From JBDTCO01 sp039923495 (GTDB lineage Bacteria > Myxococcota_A > Polyangia > Palsa-1104), in contig JBDTCO010000008.1 of the NCBI GenBank assembly GCA_039923495.1, positions 1-25,557 of the forward strand: a stretch of DNA of 25,557 nucleotides. The letters are read 5' to 3'. Below, piece after piece: positions 18,081-25,557 of the stretch (position 1 is its first letter; every line of letters starts with the position of its first letter). Under the pieces are notes generated by a model. The model was not told the origin of the DNA. It saw nothing but the letters and a program-made list of their open reading frames with translations, and did not search any database. The position numbers and the translations under genes were made by a program.

Positions 18081-19517
18081 TCACGTATGCGAGGCCGACG
18101 AGGCGGGAGCAACGGGCGGCTGCGTGAAGATCCGCCACGCGCGGAGGTAGTCGTAGGCCGAGCGCAGCTGGAAGTCGTCGCCGATCTGCTGGTATGGCGC
18201 GGTCGCCGAGCCCGGAGGCACGGCGGCCTTCACGCCTTCGGGGGCCTCGGGCTTTTGCGCGTCGTCCTGCGGGCCGCGGAGGTGTCCCTGGAGATCTCGC
18301 TCCTTGAGGACGGGCTCGTCCTCGTGACCGGCGTGGAGCTCTGCGAGCTTCACCTGCTCGACGGTGATGTCAGGCGTGATGCCGCGCTCCTGGATCGAGC
18401 GACCGCTCGGTGTGAAGTAACGCGCGATGGTCAGCTTGAGCGCCGAGCCGTCGTCGAGCTCGATGACGGTCTGCACCGATCCCTTGCCGAACGTCTGCGT
18501 GCCGACGATGACGGCGCGCCCGTGATCCTGCAGCGCACCCGCGACGATCTCGGAAGCCGAGGCGGAGCCGCCGTTCACGAGCACGATCATGGGGAAGCCC
18601 GAGCGTGTGCCGCGTGCGTGCGCGCGCTCCTCCTCGATGATGCGACCGCCCTTGCCCTCGGTGCGAACGATGAGCCCGTTGTCGATGAAGAGGTCCGCGA
18701 CACGCACCGCCTGATCGAGCAGTCCACCCGGGTTGTTGCGGAGGTCGAGCACGAGCCCGCGCAGATGGCCACCCGGTGTGTCGTGCTCGAGGTGCTCGAG
18801 CGCCGCGGTGAGGTCGTGCTCGGTGGAGTCGGAGAACTGCTTGATCTTCACGACGCCGACGCCGGGACCGAGCTGCTTCGAGGTCACGTTGTCGATGCGG
18901 ATGATCGTGCGCTCGAGCTGAAGGACGTGCGGCTCCTTCCATGCCTTCGTGCCCGACGCGTTCGCGGGGCGATCGAGCGTGAGCGTGACCAGGCTGCCCT
19001 TCTTGCCGCGCATCTTGGTGACCGCGTCGTCCATGCGCATCGTGCGCGTGGCCACGCCGTCGATCTTCACGATGAGGTCGCCGCTCTGGATGCCGGCGCG
19101 CTGCGCCGGCGTGCCGTCGATGACCGACATGATCGTGAGGATGTTGTCGCGCGCGCGGCCCGTGGCGACGTAGTTCTCTTCGGGAGGCGCCGGGAGCTGG
19201 CGCATCTCGACCTCGATGCCCACGCCGCCGAACTGGCCCTGCGTATCGACCTTCATCTCCCGGTACTGATCGGGTTTGAGGAAGGCCGTGTGCGGATCGA
19301 GCGTCTCGAGCATGCCGCGCAGCGCGCCGTAGATGAGCTCGTCCTGATCGACGTTCTCGACGTAGTTGTTCTCCACGTAGCTGAGCACGCGCGTGAAGAG
19401 GTTGAGCTTGTGGTACGGGCTCGGCTTCTTGGTGAGCGCGACGGACAGCCCGCCCGCGAGCGTCATGCCCAGGAAGACCGAGATCACGCACGGCAGCAGA
19501 ATCGAGCGGTTACGCAC
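18081..19517 (-). CDS. S41-family C-terminal processing peptidase (CtpA-like)
   Basis: A periplasmic tail-specific protease that cleaves proteins near their C-termini. The 478-residue product begins with a signal or membrane anchor (SILLPCVISVFLGMTLAGGL). It then has the N-terminal helical part (SYVENNYVENVDQDELIYGALRGML), a PDZ domain at about 95-180 (GGVGIEVEM, GIQSGDLIVKIDG) and the S41 core. Ser320 in NGGSASASEI and Lys345 in TFGKGSVQ form the Ser-Lys dyad with the usual 25-residue spacing. NNPGGLLDQAV and YFTPSGRSIQERGITPDI are further S41 landmarks. The GTG start at 19517 is the only reasonable one, and no clear Shine-Dalgarno is visible. A strong hairpin lies just upstream at 19535-19557. 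The substrate is unknown. Confidence 0.94.
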   Translation of the reverse strand: MRNRSILLPCVISVFLGMTLAGGLSVALTKKPSPYHKLNLFTRVLSYVENNYVENVDQDELIYGALRGMLETLDPHTAFLKPDQYREMKVDTQGQFGGVGIEVEMRQLPAPPEENYVATGRARDNILTIMSVIDGTPAQRAGIQSGDLIVKIDGVATRTMRMDDAVTKMRGKKGSLVTLTLDRPANASGTKAWKEPHVLQLERTIIRIDNVTSKQLGPGVGVVKIKQFSDSTEHDLTAALEHLEHDTPGGHLRGLVLDLRNNPGGLLDQAVRVADLFIDNGLIVRTEGKGGRIIEEERAHARGTRSGFPMIVLVNGGSASASEIVAGALQDHGRAVIVGTQTFGKGSVQTVIELDDGSALKLTIARYFTPSGRSIQERGITPDITVEQVKLAELHAGHEDEPVLKERDLQGHLRGPQDDAQKPEAPEGVKAAVPPGSATAPYQQIGDDFQLRSAYDYLRAWRIFTQPPVAPASSASHT

Positions 19518-19534
19518 GCGCGAATGGTCGCACG

Positions 19535-19557
19535 CGGGTTTGCCCCTCGCAAACCCG
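19535..19557 (-). promoter_or_regulatory. Perfect 9-bp hairpin between sbcC and ctpA
   Basis: CGGGTTTGC (19535-19543) pairs with GCAAACCCG (19549-19557) around a 5-nt loop. It lies about 40 bp after the sbcC stop and 18 bp before the ctpA GTG. There is no U tract, so it is a weak terminator candidate for the trmH-sbcD-sbcC unit. It could instead be a leader structure of ctpA. Confidence 0.5.
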
Positions 19558-19596
19558 GCGCGCGAAGTCGTCGATGGAGGTCCCGCACGGGAGGCG

Positions 19597-22500
19597 TTAC
19601 GGCAGGTGGAGCTGGATGCGGCTGCCCGTGCCGCTGGCGTGCACCTCGAGCCGCACGTCGATGCGCTCGGTCAGCTCCGCGACGTGCGAGATGATGCCGA
19701 CCATGCGTCCGGTCTGCCGCAAATCGAGGAGCGTGCGCATCGCGAGCTCGAGGCTCTCGGGATCGAGCGAGCCGAAGCCCTCGTCGACGAACAGCGTCTC
19801 GAGGCGGATGCCGCCCGCGCGCGCCTGCACGATGTCCGCGAGGCCGAGCGCCAGCGACAGCGACGCGAGGAAGCCCTCGCCGCCCGACAGCGTGTTGCCC
19901 GGACGACGCACACCGGTGTGGTGATCGAGCACGTCGATGTCGAGGCCACCGGCCATGCGCTGATCGCCTCGCTCGGTCACGCGCCGCAGCTCGTAGCGAC
20001 CGCGGCTCATGCGGCCGAGGCGCAGCGATGCGGCCTCGAGCACCTCGTCGAGCAGGTTGGCGAGGACGAAGCGCTGGAAGGAGAGCTTGCGCGGGTTGTC
20101 GCCGTTCGCGACGTCGGAGAGTCGGCCGAGCACCGCGTAGCGCGCCTCCGTCTCCGCGAGCTGCGTGACCATCGAAGCCAGGCCCGCCGCGAGCCTGCGC
20201 AGCTCGTCGAGCTGGCTCGCCGCGCGACCGCGAGCCTCGACGGCGCGGTGGCTCGCGTCCTTGGCGACCTGCACGCTCGTCTTCGCGGCCTCGATGTCCG
20301 AGGGCACGAGCCCATGCGCCGCCGTGGTCGCTCGTGCGAGCCGCTCCGTTGCTGCCGCGAGGCGCGTGTCGTGCTCGGTGACGAGGCGCTCCAGCTCGTC
20401 GAGCGCGTGCGGATCTCTCCGGGCGGCCGCATAGCTCGCCTCGTCGTGAAAGGCAGCGGTGCGTAGCGCCGCGAGGTACTCCGTGTGGCGCTGCGCGCGC
20501 TCGGTCTCCAGCCGCGCATGCCCCTCGGCCTCCGATACATGGAGCGCCTGTGCGGCCGAGCGATCCCTGTCTGCCTGCGCGTGCGTCGCGCGCGCGGTCT
20601 CGAGCGCGCCCACGAGACCATCGCGCTCCAGCTTCGTCGTCGAGAGCGCAGCCCGCAGCGCCGCTGGATCGCGCAGGTGCGCCGGCGCCTCGAGGACGCG
20701 GAGCTCGATCTCCGCCTCGAGCCGCGCGCGCTCGTGCTGCTCCACGGCGAGCGCCGCATCGAGCGCCTCCAGCGTGCCGCGCGCATCGAGCTGCTGCTGC
20801 TCGAGCTGCAAGATGCGCGTGGCGAGCTGCGCTGCGCGCGCGCCCGATGCCTCGGCGGTCGTGAGCAGTTGCTCGAGCGCGGAGGCATCGGTCGATGGCG
20901 CCTCGCCGAGCTCGGCCGCGCGCTCGTCGCACCGGGTGCGCAGCGCGGCGATCTGTACCTCCTTCGTCTGCACGGACAGGAGCGCGCGCGCCGCGGTGCT
21001 CGCGGCTGTGCGCGCGCGCTCGTGGGCTGCATCGATGGTGGCGTCCTGCACGAGCTCGACCTCCGCGTGCGCGGGCGCAGGATGCGTCGCGCTGCCGCAC
21101 ACCGGACACGCGGCGCCGTCGTGCAGGCCGGACGCGAGCCGCGCCGCGTGGCCCGCGCGATGGGCCAGCTCGGTGGTGCGTAGCGAATCGGTCGCCTCCC
21201 CGGCGCTCGTCGCTGTGGCCCGTGCCGTGGCCTCGAGCGCTCCGAGCGCGGCGGTCGCCTTTTTCAGCTCGTCGCGCAGCGTCCCGAGCTCGACCATGCG
21301 GCGCGCCTGCGCGCGCGCCTGCGTGAGCTGCAGCCGCAGCGCCTCGAGCGGTGCAGCTGCCTCGCGCGCCGCCTCGCGCTCGAGTCGCGCGGCCGCCAGC
21401 GCGGCCTCGCCGTCGGCCAGCGCCTGCACCAGCTGCTCGCGCTGCCCCGCCGGTCGTCGGGCGCCGAGGGCTCGGAGCTTGTCGCTGAGCCCGGCCACGA
21501 CGCGCTGTGATGCCTCGACCTTCGCGAGCATCGAGAGCCGCTCCTCGACCTCGCGGAGCACTGGCGCCCGTGCTTCCTCGACGAAGAGGGTGATCTGCAC
21601 GGCCTCTGCATGGGCCTGCGCGGTGATCGCTGCTCGCGCCGCGCTCGCGGCTCGCAGCGTCGCAGCCTCGACCGCCACCGCCGCTGTGCGCAGCGCCAGC
21701 TCCACAGGGACCACGTCGCGCGCCCTGCGCCCCGCGGCGAGCACGGTCCGACGCGCGTCGGTGGCGGCGAGGTCGGCAGCAAGCCCGGCGTGCACGCGCC
21801 TCGCCTCAGCCTGCTCGGCGAGCCTCTCGGTCACGTCCTCTGCGCAGCGCAGCGCCGCCCGCGCAGCCTCCTCGTGCTGTGCCGCGTTCGTCGCGAGCTC
21901 GAGCGCCGCCGTGTGCGCCGAGACGAGCTCCGCCTCGCGTCCGTCGAGCTCCAGGGGGTCTTGCACGCCCGCGAGCTGGAGCACCGCGCTGCGCTTGACG
22001 AGCAGATCGCGCACGTCGAGCCCGACCGTGCCCGCCTGCGCCTTCATCGCCTCCTGGACGCGACGGTACAGCTCCGTCGAGAACAGGCTCTCGAGGATGG
22101 TCTCGCGCACCTTCGAGTCCGCCGTGAGTACCTCGCGGAAGCGTCCCTGCGGCAGCACGACGACCTGCCGGAACTGCTCCTTCGAGAAGCCGAGCAGCGT
22201 CTCTGTGCGCGCAGTCGCCTTGGCGGGCTGCGTCTCGAGGCTCGTCCAGGTGCCGTCGCGCCACGCGTCCAGCTGTGCCTCGGCAGCCACCGTGACCAGG
22301 CCGGTGCCACGCTTCTTCGGCCGCTCCTGCTGCGGCGATCGGCGGATGCGATAGCGGTCCTGACCGAGCGAGAACTCGAGCTGCACGTACGTCTCGGTAC
22401 CGGCGTCGGCGTGATCGCTGCGCATCGCGCTCGCATCGCGCTCGCCGCCGGATGTGTCCCCGTAGAGCGCGTAGCAGATGGCGTCGAGCAGCGTCGTCTT

Positions 22501-22620
22501 GCCCGCGCCCGTCGGCCCGTGGATGAGGAAGAACGACCGCTCCCCGAGCTGGGTGAAGTCGACGCGCTCCTTCGTCGCGAACGGGCCGAACGCCTGCATC
22601 TCGAGGACCGCGGGTCTCAC
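19597..22620 (-). CDS. sbcC: Exonuclease SbcC (Rad50-like ATPase subunit)
   Basis: The ATPase arm of the SbcCD nuclease, which opens hairpins and processes blocked DNA ends. The 1007-residue product has Walker A GPTGAGKTT at 35-43, the Q-loop region VVVLPQGRFREVL and a long Ala/Arg/Glu-rich coiled coil over about 200-820. That coil is broken exactly at mid-protein by a CPVC zinc hook (Cys505, Cys508). The ABC signature LSGGE (911-915), Walker B LFVDEGFGSLD and the switch His in IISHV follow near the C-terminus. The GTG start at 22620 overlaps the sbcD stop (GTGA), which indicates coupled translation in equal amounts. All key motifs are intact. Confidence 0.96.
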   Translation of the reverse strand: MRPAVLEMQAFGPFATKERVDFTQLGERSFFLIHGPTGAGKTTLLDAICYALYGDTSGGERDASAMRSDHADAGTETYVQLEFSLGQDRYRIRRSPQQERPKKRGTGLVTVAAEAQLDAWRDGTWTSLETQPAKATARTETLLGFSKEQFRQVVVLPQGRFREVLTADSKVRETILESLFSTELYRRVQEAMKAQAGTVGLDVRDLLVKRSAVLQLAGVQDPLELDGREAELVSAHTAALELATNAAQHEEAARAALRCAEDVTERLAEQAEARRVHAGLAADLAATDARRTVLAAGRRARDVVPVELALRTAAVAVEAATLRAASAARAAITAQAHAEAVQITLFVEEARAPVLREVEERLSMLAKVEASQRVVAGLSDKLRALGARRPAGQREQLVQALADGEAALAAARLEREAAREAAAPLEALRLQLTQARAQARRMVELGTLRDELKKATAALGALEATARATATSAGEATDSLRTTELAHRAGHAARLASGLHDGAACPVCGSATHPAPAHAEVELVQDATIDAAHERARTAASTAARALLSVQTKEVQIAALRTRCDERAAELGEAPSTDASALEQLLTTAEASGARAAQLATRILQLEQQQLDARGTLEALDAALAVEQHERARLEAEIELRVLEAPAHLRDPAALRAALSTTKLERDGLVGALETARATHAQADRDRSAAQALHVSEAEGHARLETERAQRHTEYLAALRTAAFHDEASYAAARRDPHALDELERLVTEHDTRLAAATERLARATTAAHGLVPSDIEAAKTSVQVAKDASHRAVEARGRAASQLDELRRLAAGLASMVTQLAETEARYAVLGRLSDVANGDNPRKLSFQRFVLANLLDEVLEAASLRLGRMSRGRYELRRVTERGDQRMAGGLDIDVLDHHTGVRRPGNTLSGGEGFLASLSLALGLADIVQARAGGIRLETLFVDEGFGSLDPESLELAMRTLLDLRQTGRMVGIISHVAELTERIDVRLEVHASGTGSRIQLHLP

Positions 22621-23753
22621 CTGCGCGTCTCGTCGGTGAGGTCGTCGAGCACGCGGGCGAGCTGCGTCGTCTGGGTGTCCTCGAGCGGGTGGCCCGTGAC
22701 CTCGCCGTAGAACTCGTGGAACAGCTCCGACGGCGTGCGCGATGGACGTCGCACGCGCGCGACCTCCGTCGCAGCCTCGCCGAGCGAGACGCGCCTGACA
22801 TCGACGGCGTTCGGGTACGCGACCTGCAGCCGCGCCATCGGATCGATGAGCGCACCCTCGTCGAGCAGCCGCGCGTGCACGTAGTCCTCGTTGTGTGGAT
22901 CGAGGTGACCGGCCGTGACGAGCTGCGCAAGCTGACCCTCGATCACGCGAAAATCGCGACGGGGCGTCAGCGAGAGCTCCTCGATGCGCAGGTCACCCGG
23001 CGCGCCGAGCTCGACGAGCGTCACCGACTTTTTGTGGTCGACCTCCGAGAGCGAGTACTTGAGCAGCGAGCCGGCGTAGCGGACGTTGCCCTTCAGCGTC
23101 TGCGGACGATGCAGGTGGCCGAGCGCCACGTAGTCGAAGTCCGCGAACAGCTCCGCACCAACGGCGCCCGAGCCGCCGATCGACAGCGGACGCTCCGACT
23201 CGCTCTCGCTACCGCCCGTGACGAACGCGTGCGCGACGAGCACCGCGCGGGTGTTCGCCGGGCGCGAAACACGTAACGCGTCGAGGCGCAGCTTCATCGC
23301 CGGCTCGTGCTCGTGCACCTGCGTTGCGAACGCATCGCGCACCGACGCGGGATCGCCGTACGGTAGCGCGTAGACGTGGACCTCGCCGTGGGCATCCACG
23401 AGCGTGAGCGGCGTGACCTGCGATCCCACGCGCCCGGCGACATGCAGCCCGCCCGACGAGAGCAAGCGCGACCCGAAGCCGAGACGATCGGCGCTGTCGT
23501 GGTTCCCGGCGATGAGCACCACCGGCACGCGCAGCTCTACGACGATGCGGCTCAGCACCTCGTCGAGGAGCGCCACGGCCTCGGGCGGCGGGACCGCGCG
23601 GTCGTACACGTCGCCCGCGACGAGCAGCGCGTCGGGCTTCACCTCGCGAACCAGCTGGACGAGCTGCTCGAGCACGTGCGCCTGATCTTCGACGAGCGCG
23701 TGCATGTGGAGCGATCGGCCCAGGTGCCAGTCCGCGGTGTGCAAAAAGCGCAT
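22617..23753 (-). CDS. sbcD: Exonuclease SbcD (Mre11-like nuclease subunit)
   Basis: The manganese-dependent nuclease of SbcCD. The 378-residue product has all the phosphoesterase motifs: HTADWHLG (Asp8, His10), LLVAGDVYD (Asp48), IAGNHDSADRL (Asn84, His85), VLVAHAF and ALGHLHRPQ. The C-terminal third (from LTPRRDF) corresponds to the cap and SbcC-binding region. It starts 3 bp after the stop of the upstream TrmH-type methyltransferase and overlaps sbcC by 4 bp, so the three form one transcription unit. Confidence 0.96.
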   Translation of the reverse strand: MRFLHTADWHLGRSLHMHALVEDQAHVLEQLVQLVREVKPDALLVAGDVYDRAVPPPEAVALLDEVLSRIVVELRVPVVLIAGNHDSADRLGFGSRLLSSGGLHVAGRVGSQVTPLTLVDAHGEVHVYALPYGDPASVRDAFATQVHEHEPAMKLRLDALRVSRPANTRAVLVAHAFVTGGSESESERPLSIGGSGAVGAELFADFDYVALGHLHRPQTLKGNVRYAGSLLKYSLSEVDHKKSVTLVELGAPGDLRIEELSLTPRRDFRVIEGQLAQLVTAGHLDPHNEDYVHARLLDEGALIDPMARLQVAYPNAVDVRRVSLGEAATEVARVRRPSRTPSELFHEFYGEVTGHPLEDTQTTQLARVLDDLTDETRR

Positions 23754-23756
23754 CGA

Positions 23757-24584
23757 CTACGCCGTCGTCGTGGCAGGGAGTCTGATGCTCGCGAACAGCC
23801 ACGCGAGCGCGATGCCGCTCGTGACGGCGACGTTGAGCGAGTCCCAGCCGCCGCGCATCGGCACGCGCGCGGTGCGGCAGCGCTTCATGACCGCGTCCGA
23901 GAGGCCGGGGCCCTCGGCGCCGAGGAGCAGCGCGATGCGCCCCGTGGGCGGCGGCGGATCCACGCCGATGACGAGCTCGCCACGAGGGCTCAGCGCGAGG
24001 ACCTCGTGGCCGCTCTGCACGAGCGCATCGATGACGGAGCGCTCGTCGCCGAGCTGCGCGTAGGGTACGACCATCGTTCCACCGACGGAGACGCGCACCG
24101 CCTTGCGGTACAGCGGATCGCACGTGGCGTGATCGAGCAGGACCGCGGTGGCACCGAAGGCCGCCGCGTTGCGGAAGACGCCGCCGACGTTGTCGTGGTT
24201 GGTGAGGCCGCAGAGCCCGACGACGAAGCTCGGCCCCGTGACCGGAAGCACATCGGTGGCCGACAGACCGGCACCTCGATCGGCCAGCGCCAGCACACCT
24301 CGGTGCATCGGGAAGCCGATGATCGACTGCATCAGCGGCTCGGGCGCCACGTAGCACTTCACGCCGGAGGGGATGAGGGACGAGAGCTTGTCCGCCATCG
24401 GCTGCGAGAAGAGCACCGCGCGCGTTCGCCTCCGCGGGCTCGCCAGCAGCACGCGCACGACGACCTCACCCTCGGCGACGAAGAGGTCGCCGTCGGCGCG
24501 GACGTCGCGGTCGCGCAGCCCCGAGAAGCAGCGCAGGAGGGGATCGTTCGTCAGCTGCTCGAGCGACGTGACCGGCAGCTGCAC
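23757..24584 (-). CDS. TrmH/SpoU-type RNA 2'-O-methyltransferase (SPOUT family)
   Basis: Transfers a methyl group from SAM to a ribose 2'-OH in rRNA or tRNA. The 275-residue product has an N-terminal substrate-binding region (FSGLRDRDV, FVAEGEVVVRVLLAS) and the three SPOUT motifs. Motif 1 is NHDNVGGVFRNAAAFG (Asn129 to Gly144), motif 2 is LLLGAEGPGLSD (220-230) and motif 3 is SLNVAVTSGIAL (249-260). These predict the knotted SAM site. The GTG start at 24584 is chosen since it is 8 bp after the stop of the upstream small gene and gives the usual family N-terminus. The frame is open further, to 24719, but that would overlap the upstream gene. The exact RNA position is unknown. Adjacent metK makes its cofactor, which may be chance. 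Confidence 0.9.
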   Translation of the reverse strand: MQLPVTSLEQLTNDPLLRCFSGLRDRDVRADGDLFVAEGEVVVRVLLASPRRRTRAVLFSQPMADKLSSLIPSGVKCYVAPEPLMQSIIGFPMHRGVLALADRGAGLSATDVLPVTGPSFVVGLCGLTNHDNVGGVFRNAAAFGATAVLLDHATCDPLYRKAVRVSVGGTMVVPYAQLGDERSVIDALVQSGHEVLALSPRGELVIGVDPPPPTGRIALLLGAEGPGLSDAVMKRCRTARVPMRGGWDSLNVAVTSGIALAWLFASIRLPATTTA

Positions 24585-24592
24585 GCGCTGTG

Positions 24593-25066
24593 TTACGGCG
24601 AAGGCGCGAGCATGAAGCCGTAGGCCGCGGTCGCGGCGACGAGCTTCGGGAGCTTGGTTTCGCTCACGTGGCCCGTCATCGGCGACGGGACGCCGTTCGG
24701 CTCGAGGCCGTCCGGACACGCGACCAGGTGCTCGTCATACGCATACGCGTAGCCAGTCGCGTCGGGCGTCAGGGTCTCGACCGATTGCCACGTGCAGCCG
24801 TCGACCCACTCGAAGTCGCTGCGGTAGACCACGGCCTTGCCATCGAGGGCCGCGTGGTTGATGACGACCGGCTCGGGGCCGAACACGGAGTAGTAGCTCA
24901 TGCCTTCCTGGCGCTCCCCATCGAGCACGAGGAGGTAGCTGTGCGTCCGGTAGTGCTCCGAGACACCGAGCGCGCCTGCGCCGAGGAGCAGCCCGATCCC
25001 GAGTGCCAGGCCGCGTGATCGGACCCCGACGTGAACCGGCTGCAGAAGACCATTGTGCGTCGCCAT
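24593..25066 (-). CDS. Small membrane-anchored protein of unknown function
   Basis: A 157-residue protein with a single hydrophobic segment at about residues 18-34 (RGLALGIGLLLGAGALGV). A probably extracytoplasmic domain follows, with many aromatic residues (MSYYSVFG, SDFEWVDGCTWQSVETL, GYAYAYDEHLVACP) and two cysteines (Cys91, Cys117) that may pair. The ATG at 25066 is supported by GGAGG 7 bp upstream and by a TATAGT -10-like box at 25086-25091, which leaves a very short leader. The frame extends to 25138 but without support. It is followed 8 bp later by the methyltransferase gene, so cotranscription is likely. I recognise no family. Confidence 0.75.
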   Translation of the reverse strand: MATHNGLLQPVHVGVRSRGLALGIGLLLGAGALGVSEHYRTHSYLLVLDGERQEGMSYYSVFGPEPVVINHAALDGKAVVYRSDFEWVDGCTWQSVETLTPDATGYAYAYDEHLVACPDGLEPNGVPSPMTGHVSETKLPKLVAATAAYGFMLAPSP

Positions 25067-25085
25067 GAGTTCGCCTCCGCAACTC

Positions 25086-25091
25086 ACTATA
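25086..25091 (-). promoter_or_regulatory. Candidate -10 box for the minus-strand membrane-protein operon
   Basis: TATAGT on the minus strand lies 19 bp upstream of the ATG at 25066, so the mRNA leader would be about 12 nt with GGAGG inside it. No good -35 was found. It may drive the membrane-protein / methyltransferase / sbcDC unit. Confidence 0.3.
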
Positions 25092-25120
25092 CGCCGTTTC
25101 TTTTCAGAAGTGCTGCCGCG

Positions 25121-25149
25121 TTGACTTTCTCGTCGCACACGGGTTTATT
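25121..25149 (+). promoter_or_regulatory. Candidate sigma70-type promoter of metK
   Basis: TTGACT (25121-25126) and TTTATT (25144-25149) are spaced by exactly 17 bp. Transcription would start near 25156, about 37 nt before the metK ATG. That is too short for any common SAM riboswitch, and none is seen in the 126-bp intergenic region. Confidence 0.5.
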
Positions 25150-25192
25150 GCCGCCTCTACTTTCGTTCGAACACCGCAAGGAGCCCTGTTTC

Positions 25193-25557
25193 ATGTCTGA
25201 CTTCCTGTTCACGTCCGAATCCGTCACCGAGGGGCATCCGGACAAAGTGTGCGACCAGGTGTCGGACGCGATCCTGGATGCCATCCTCGCCAAGGACCCG
25301 GGCGCGCGCGTCGCCTGCGAGACGCTCGTCAAGACCGGCTTCGTGATGCTCGCCGGTGAGGTCACGACGTCGGCCTACGTGGACTTCCCGAAGATCGTCC
25401 GCGAGACGATCAAGGACATCGGCTACACGCACTCCGACATGGGCTTCGACTATGCGTCGTGCGGCGTGCTCTCCGCCGTCGAGGCCCAGTCGCCCGACAT
25501 CGCGCAGGGCGTCGATGGCAAGGGCGTCTACACCAAGGAAGAGCAGGGCGCCGGCGA
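25193..25557 (+). CDS. metK: S-adenosylmethionine synthetase, N-terminal part (cut by window end)
   Basis: Makes S-adenosylmethionine from ATP and methionine in the cytoplasm. The first 121 residues are present of about 390 expected. FTSESVTEGHPDKVCDQVSDAILDA at residues 5-29 is the characteristic opening, with the ATP-binding HPDK. GEVTTSAYVDFPKIVRETI and GFDYASCGVLSAVEAQSPDIAQGVD are further metK segments. The ATG at 25193 is preceded by AAGGAG with 9-bp spacing. It is divergent from the small membrane protein. The open frame continues to the end of the window, so the truncation is only an effect of the window edge. Confidence 0.97.
   Translation, partial: MSDFLFTSESVTEGHPDKVCDQVSDAILDAILAKDPGARVACETLVKTGFVMLAGEVTTSAYVDFPKIVRETIKDIGYTHSDMGFDYASCGVLSAVEAQSPDIAQGVDGKGVYTKEEQGAG

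Noticed and set aside
20459..22354. A 631-residue Ser/Ala/Arg-rich plus-strand ORF opposite sbcC
   Set aside because: Composition is that of an antisense frame of a coiled-coil gene, and sbcC has every expected motif.
25067..25192. Possible SAM riboswitch before metK
   Set aside because: The predicted leader is only about 37 nt and I see no SAM-I, SAM-II or SAM-IV-like stem arrangement.

Overview
The window looks like a stretch of ordinary chromosome from a high-GC Myxococcota (deltaproteobacterial) bacterium. Evidence: strong G/C preference at third codon positions, a lipoprotein ending in a MYXO-CTERM-type Cys/hydrophobic/Arg tail, an OmpA protein with thrombospondin type 3 repeats, a tandem-FHA protein of a type I associate with myxobacteria, and several secreted proteins of unknown function. 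No insertion sequence, prophage, CRISPR array, tRNA or rRNA gene was seen. The taxonomic placement is inference.

Layout. 1-219 has no convincing gene but contains a strong GGAA-loop hairpin. 220-1973 (minus) holds two secreted proteins of unknown function. 2006-4678 (minus) is a tight cluster read hslO (Hsp33), psuG (pseudouridine-5'-phosphate glycosidase), rluA-type pseudouridine synthase. Divergent from it, 4756-5819 (plus) encodes a secreted peroxiredoxin-like protein and a soluble DsbD-alpha-like protein joined by a TGATG overlap. 5893-7784 (plus) encodes an indolepyruvate-oxidoreductase-alpha-like protein with degenerate motifs and a small one-helix membrane protein, again joined by TGATG. 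These end in a terminator inside a 113-bp imperfect inverted repeat. 7910-9523 (minus) is a beta-helix lipoprotein, and divergent to it is an HtrA/DegP protease (plus). 11115-12239 (minus) is the lipoprotein with the MYXO-CTERM-like tail. 12301-12636 (minus) is a short hibernation factor (HPF) with a leader hairpin. 12911-15010 (minus) is the OmpA/TSP3 protein with a clear terminator. 15138-16100 (plus) is a TIM-barrel sugar-isomerase-like protein. From 24584 down to 16202 (minus) run a TrmH-type RNA methyltransferase, sbcD, sbcC, a CtpA/S41 protease and the tandem-FHA membrane protein. A small membrane protein (24593-25066, minus) lies just upstream of the methyltransferase, and metK (plus, cut by the window end) diverges from it.

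Together the genes are mostly envelope maintenance and stress (HtrA, CtpA, OmpA, Hsp33, thiol-redox proteins, hibernation factor), RNA modification (RluA, TrmH, with PsuG on the breakdown side) and DNA end processing (SbcCD). I found no strong sign of a new defence or mobile system. The best leads are the repeated GGAA-loop hairpin, the 113-bp inverted repeat, the degenerate IorA-like protein with its membrane partner, the soluble DsbD-alpha/peroxiredoxin pair, the synthase/glycosidase pairing for pseudouridine, and the doubly signalled lipoprotein. All calls come from reading the sequence without database searches.
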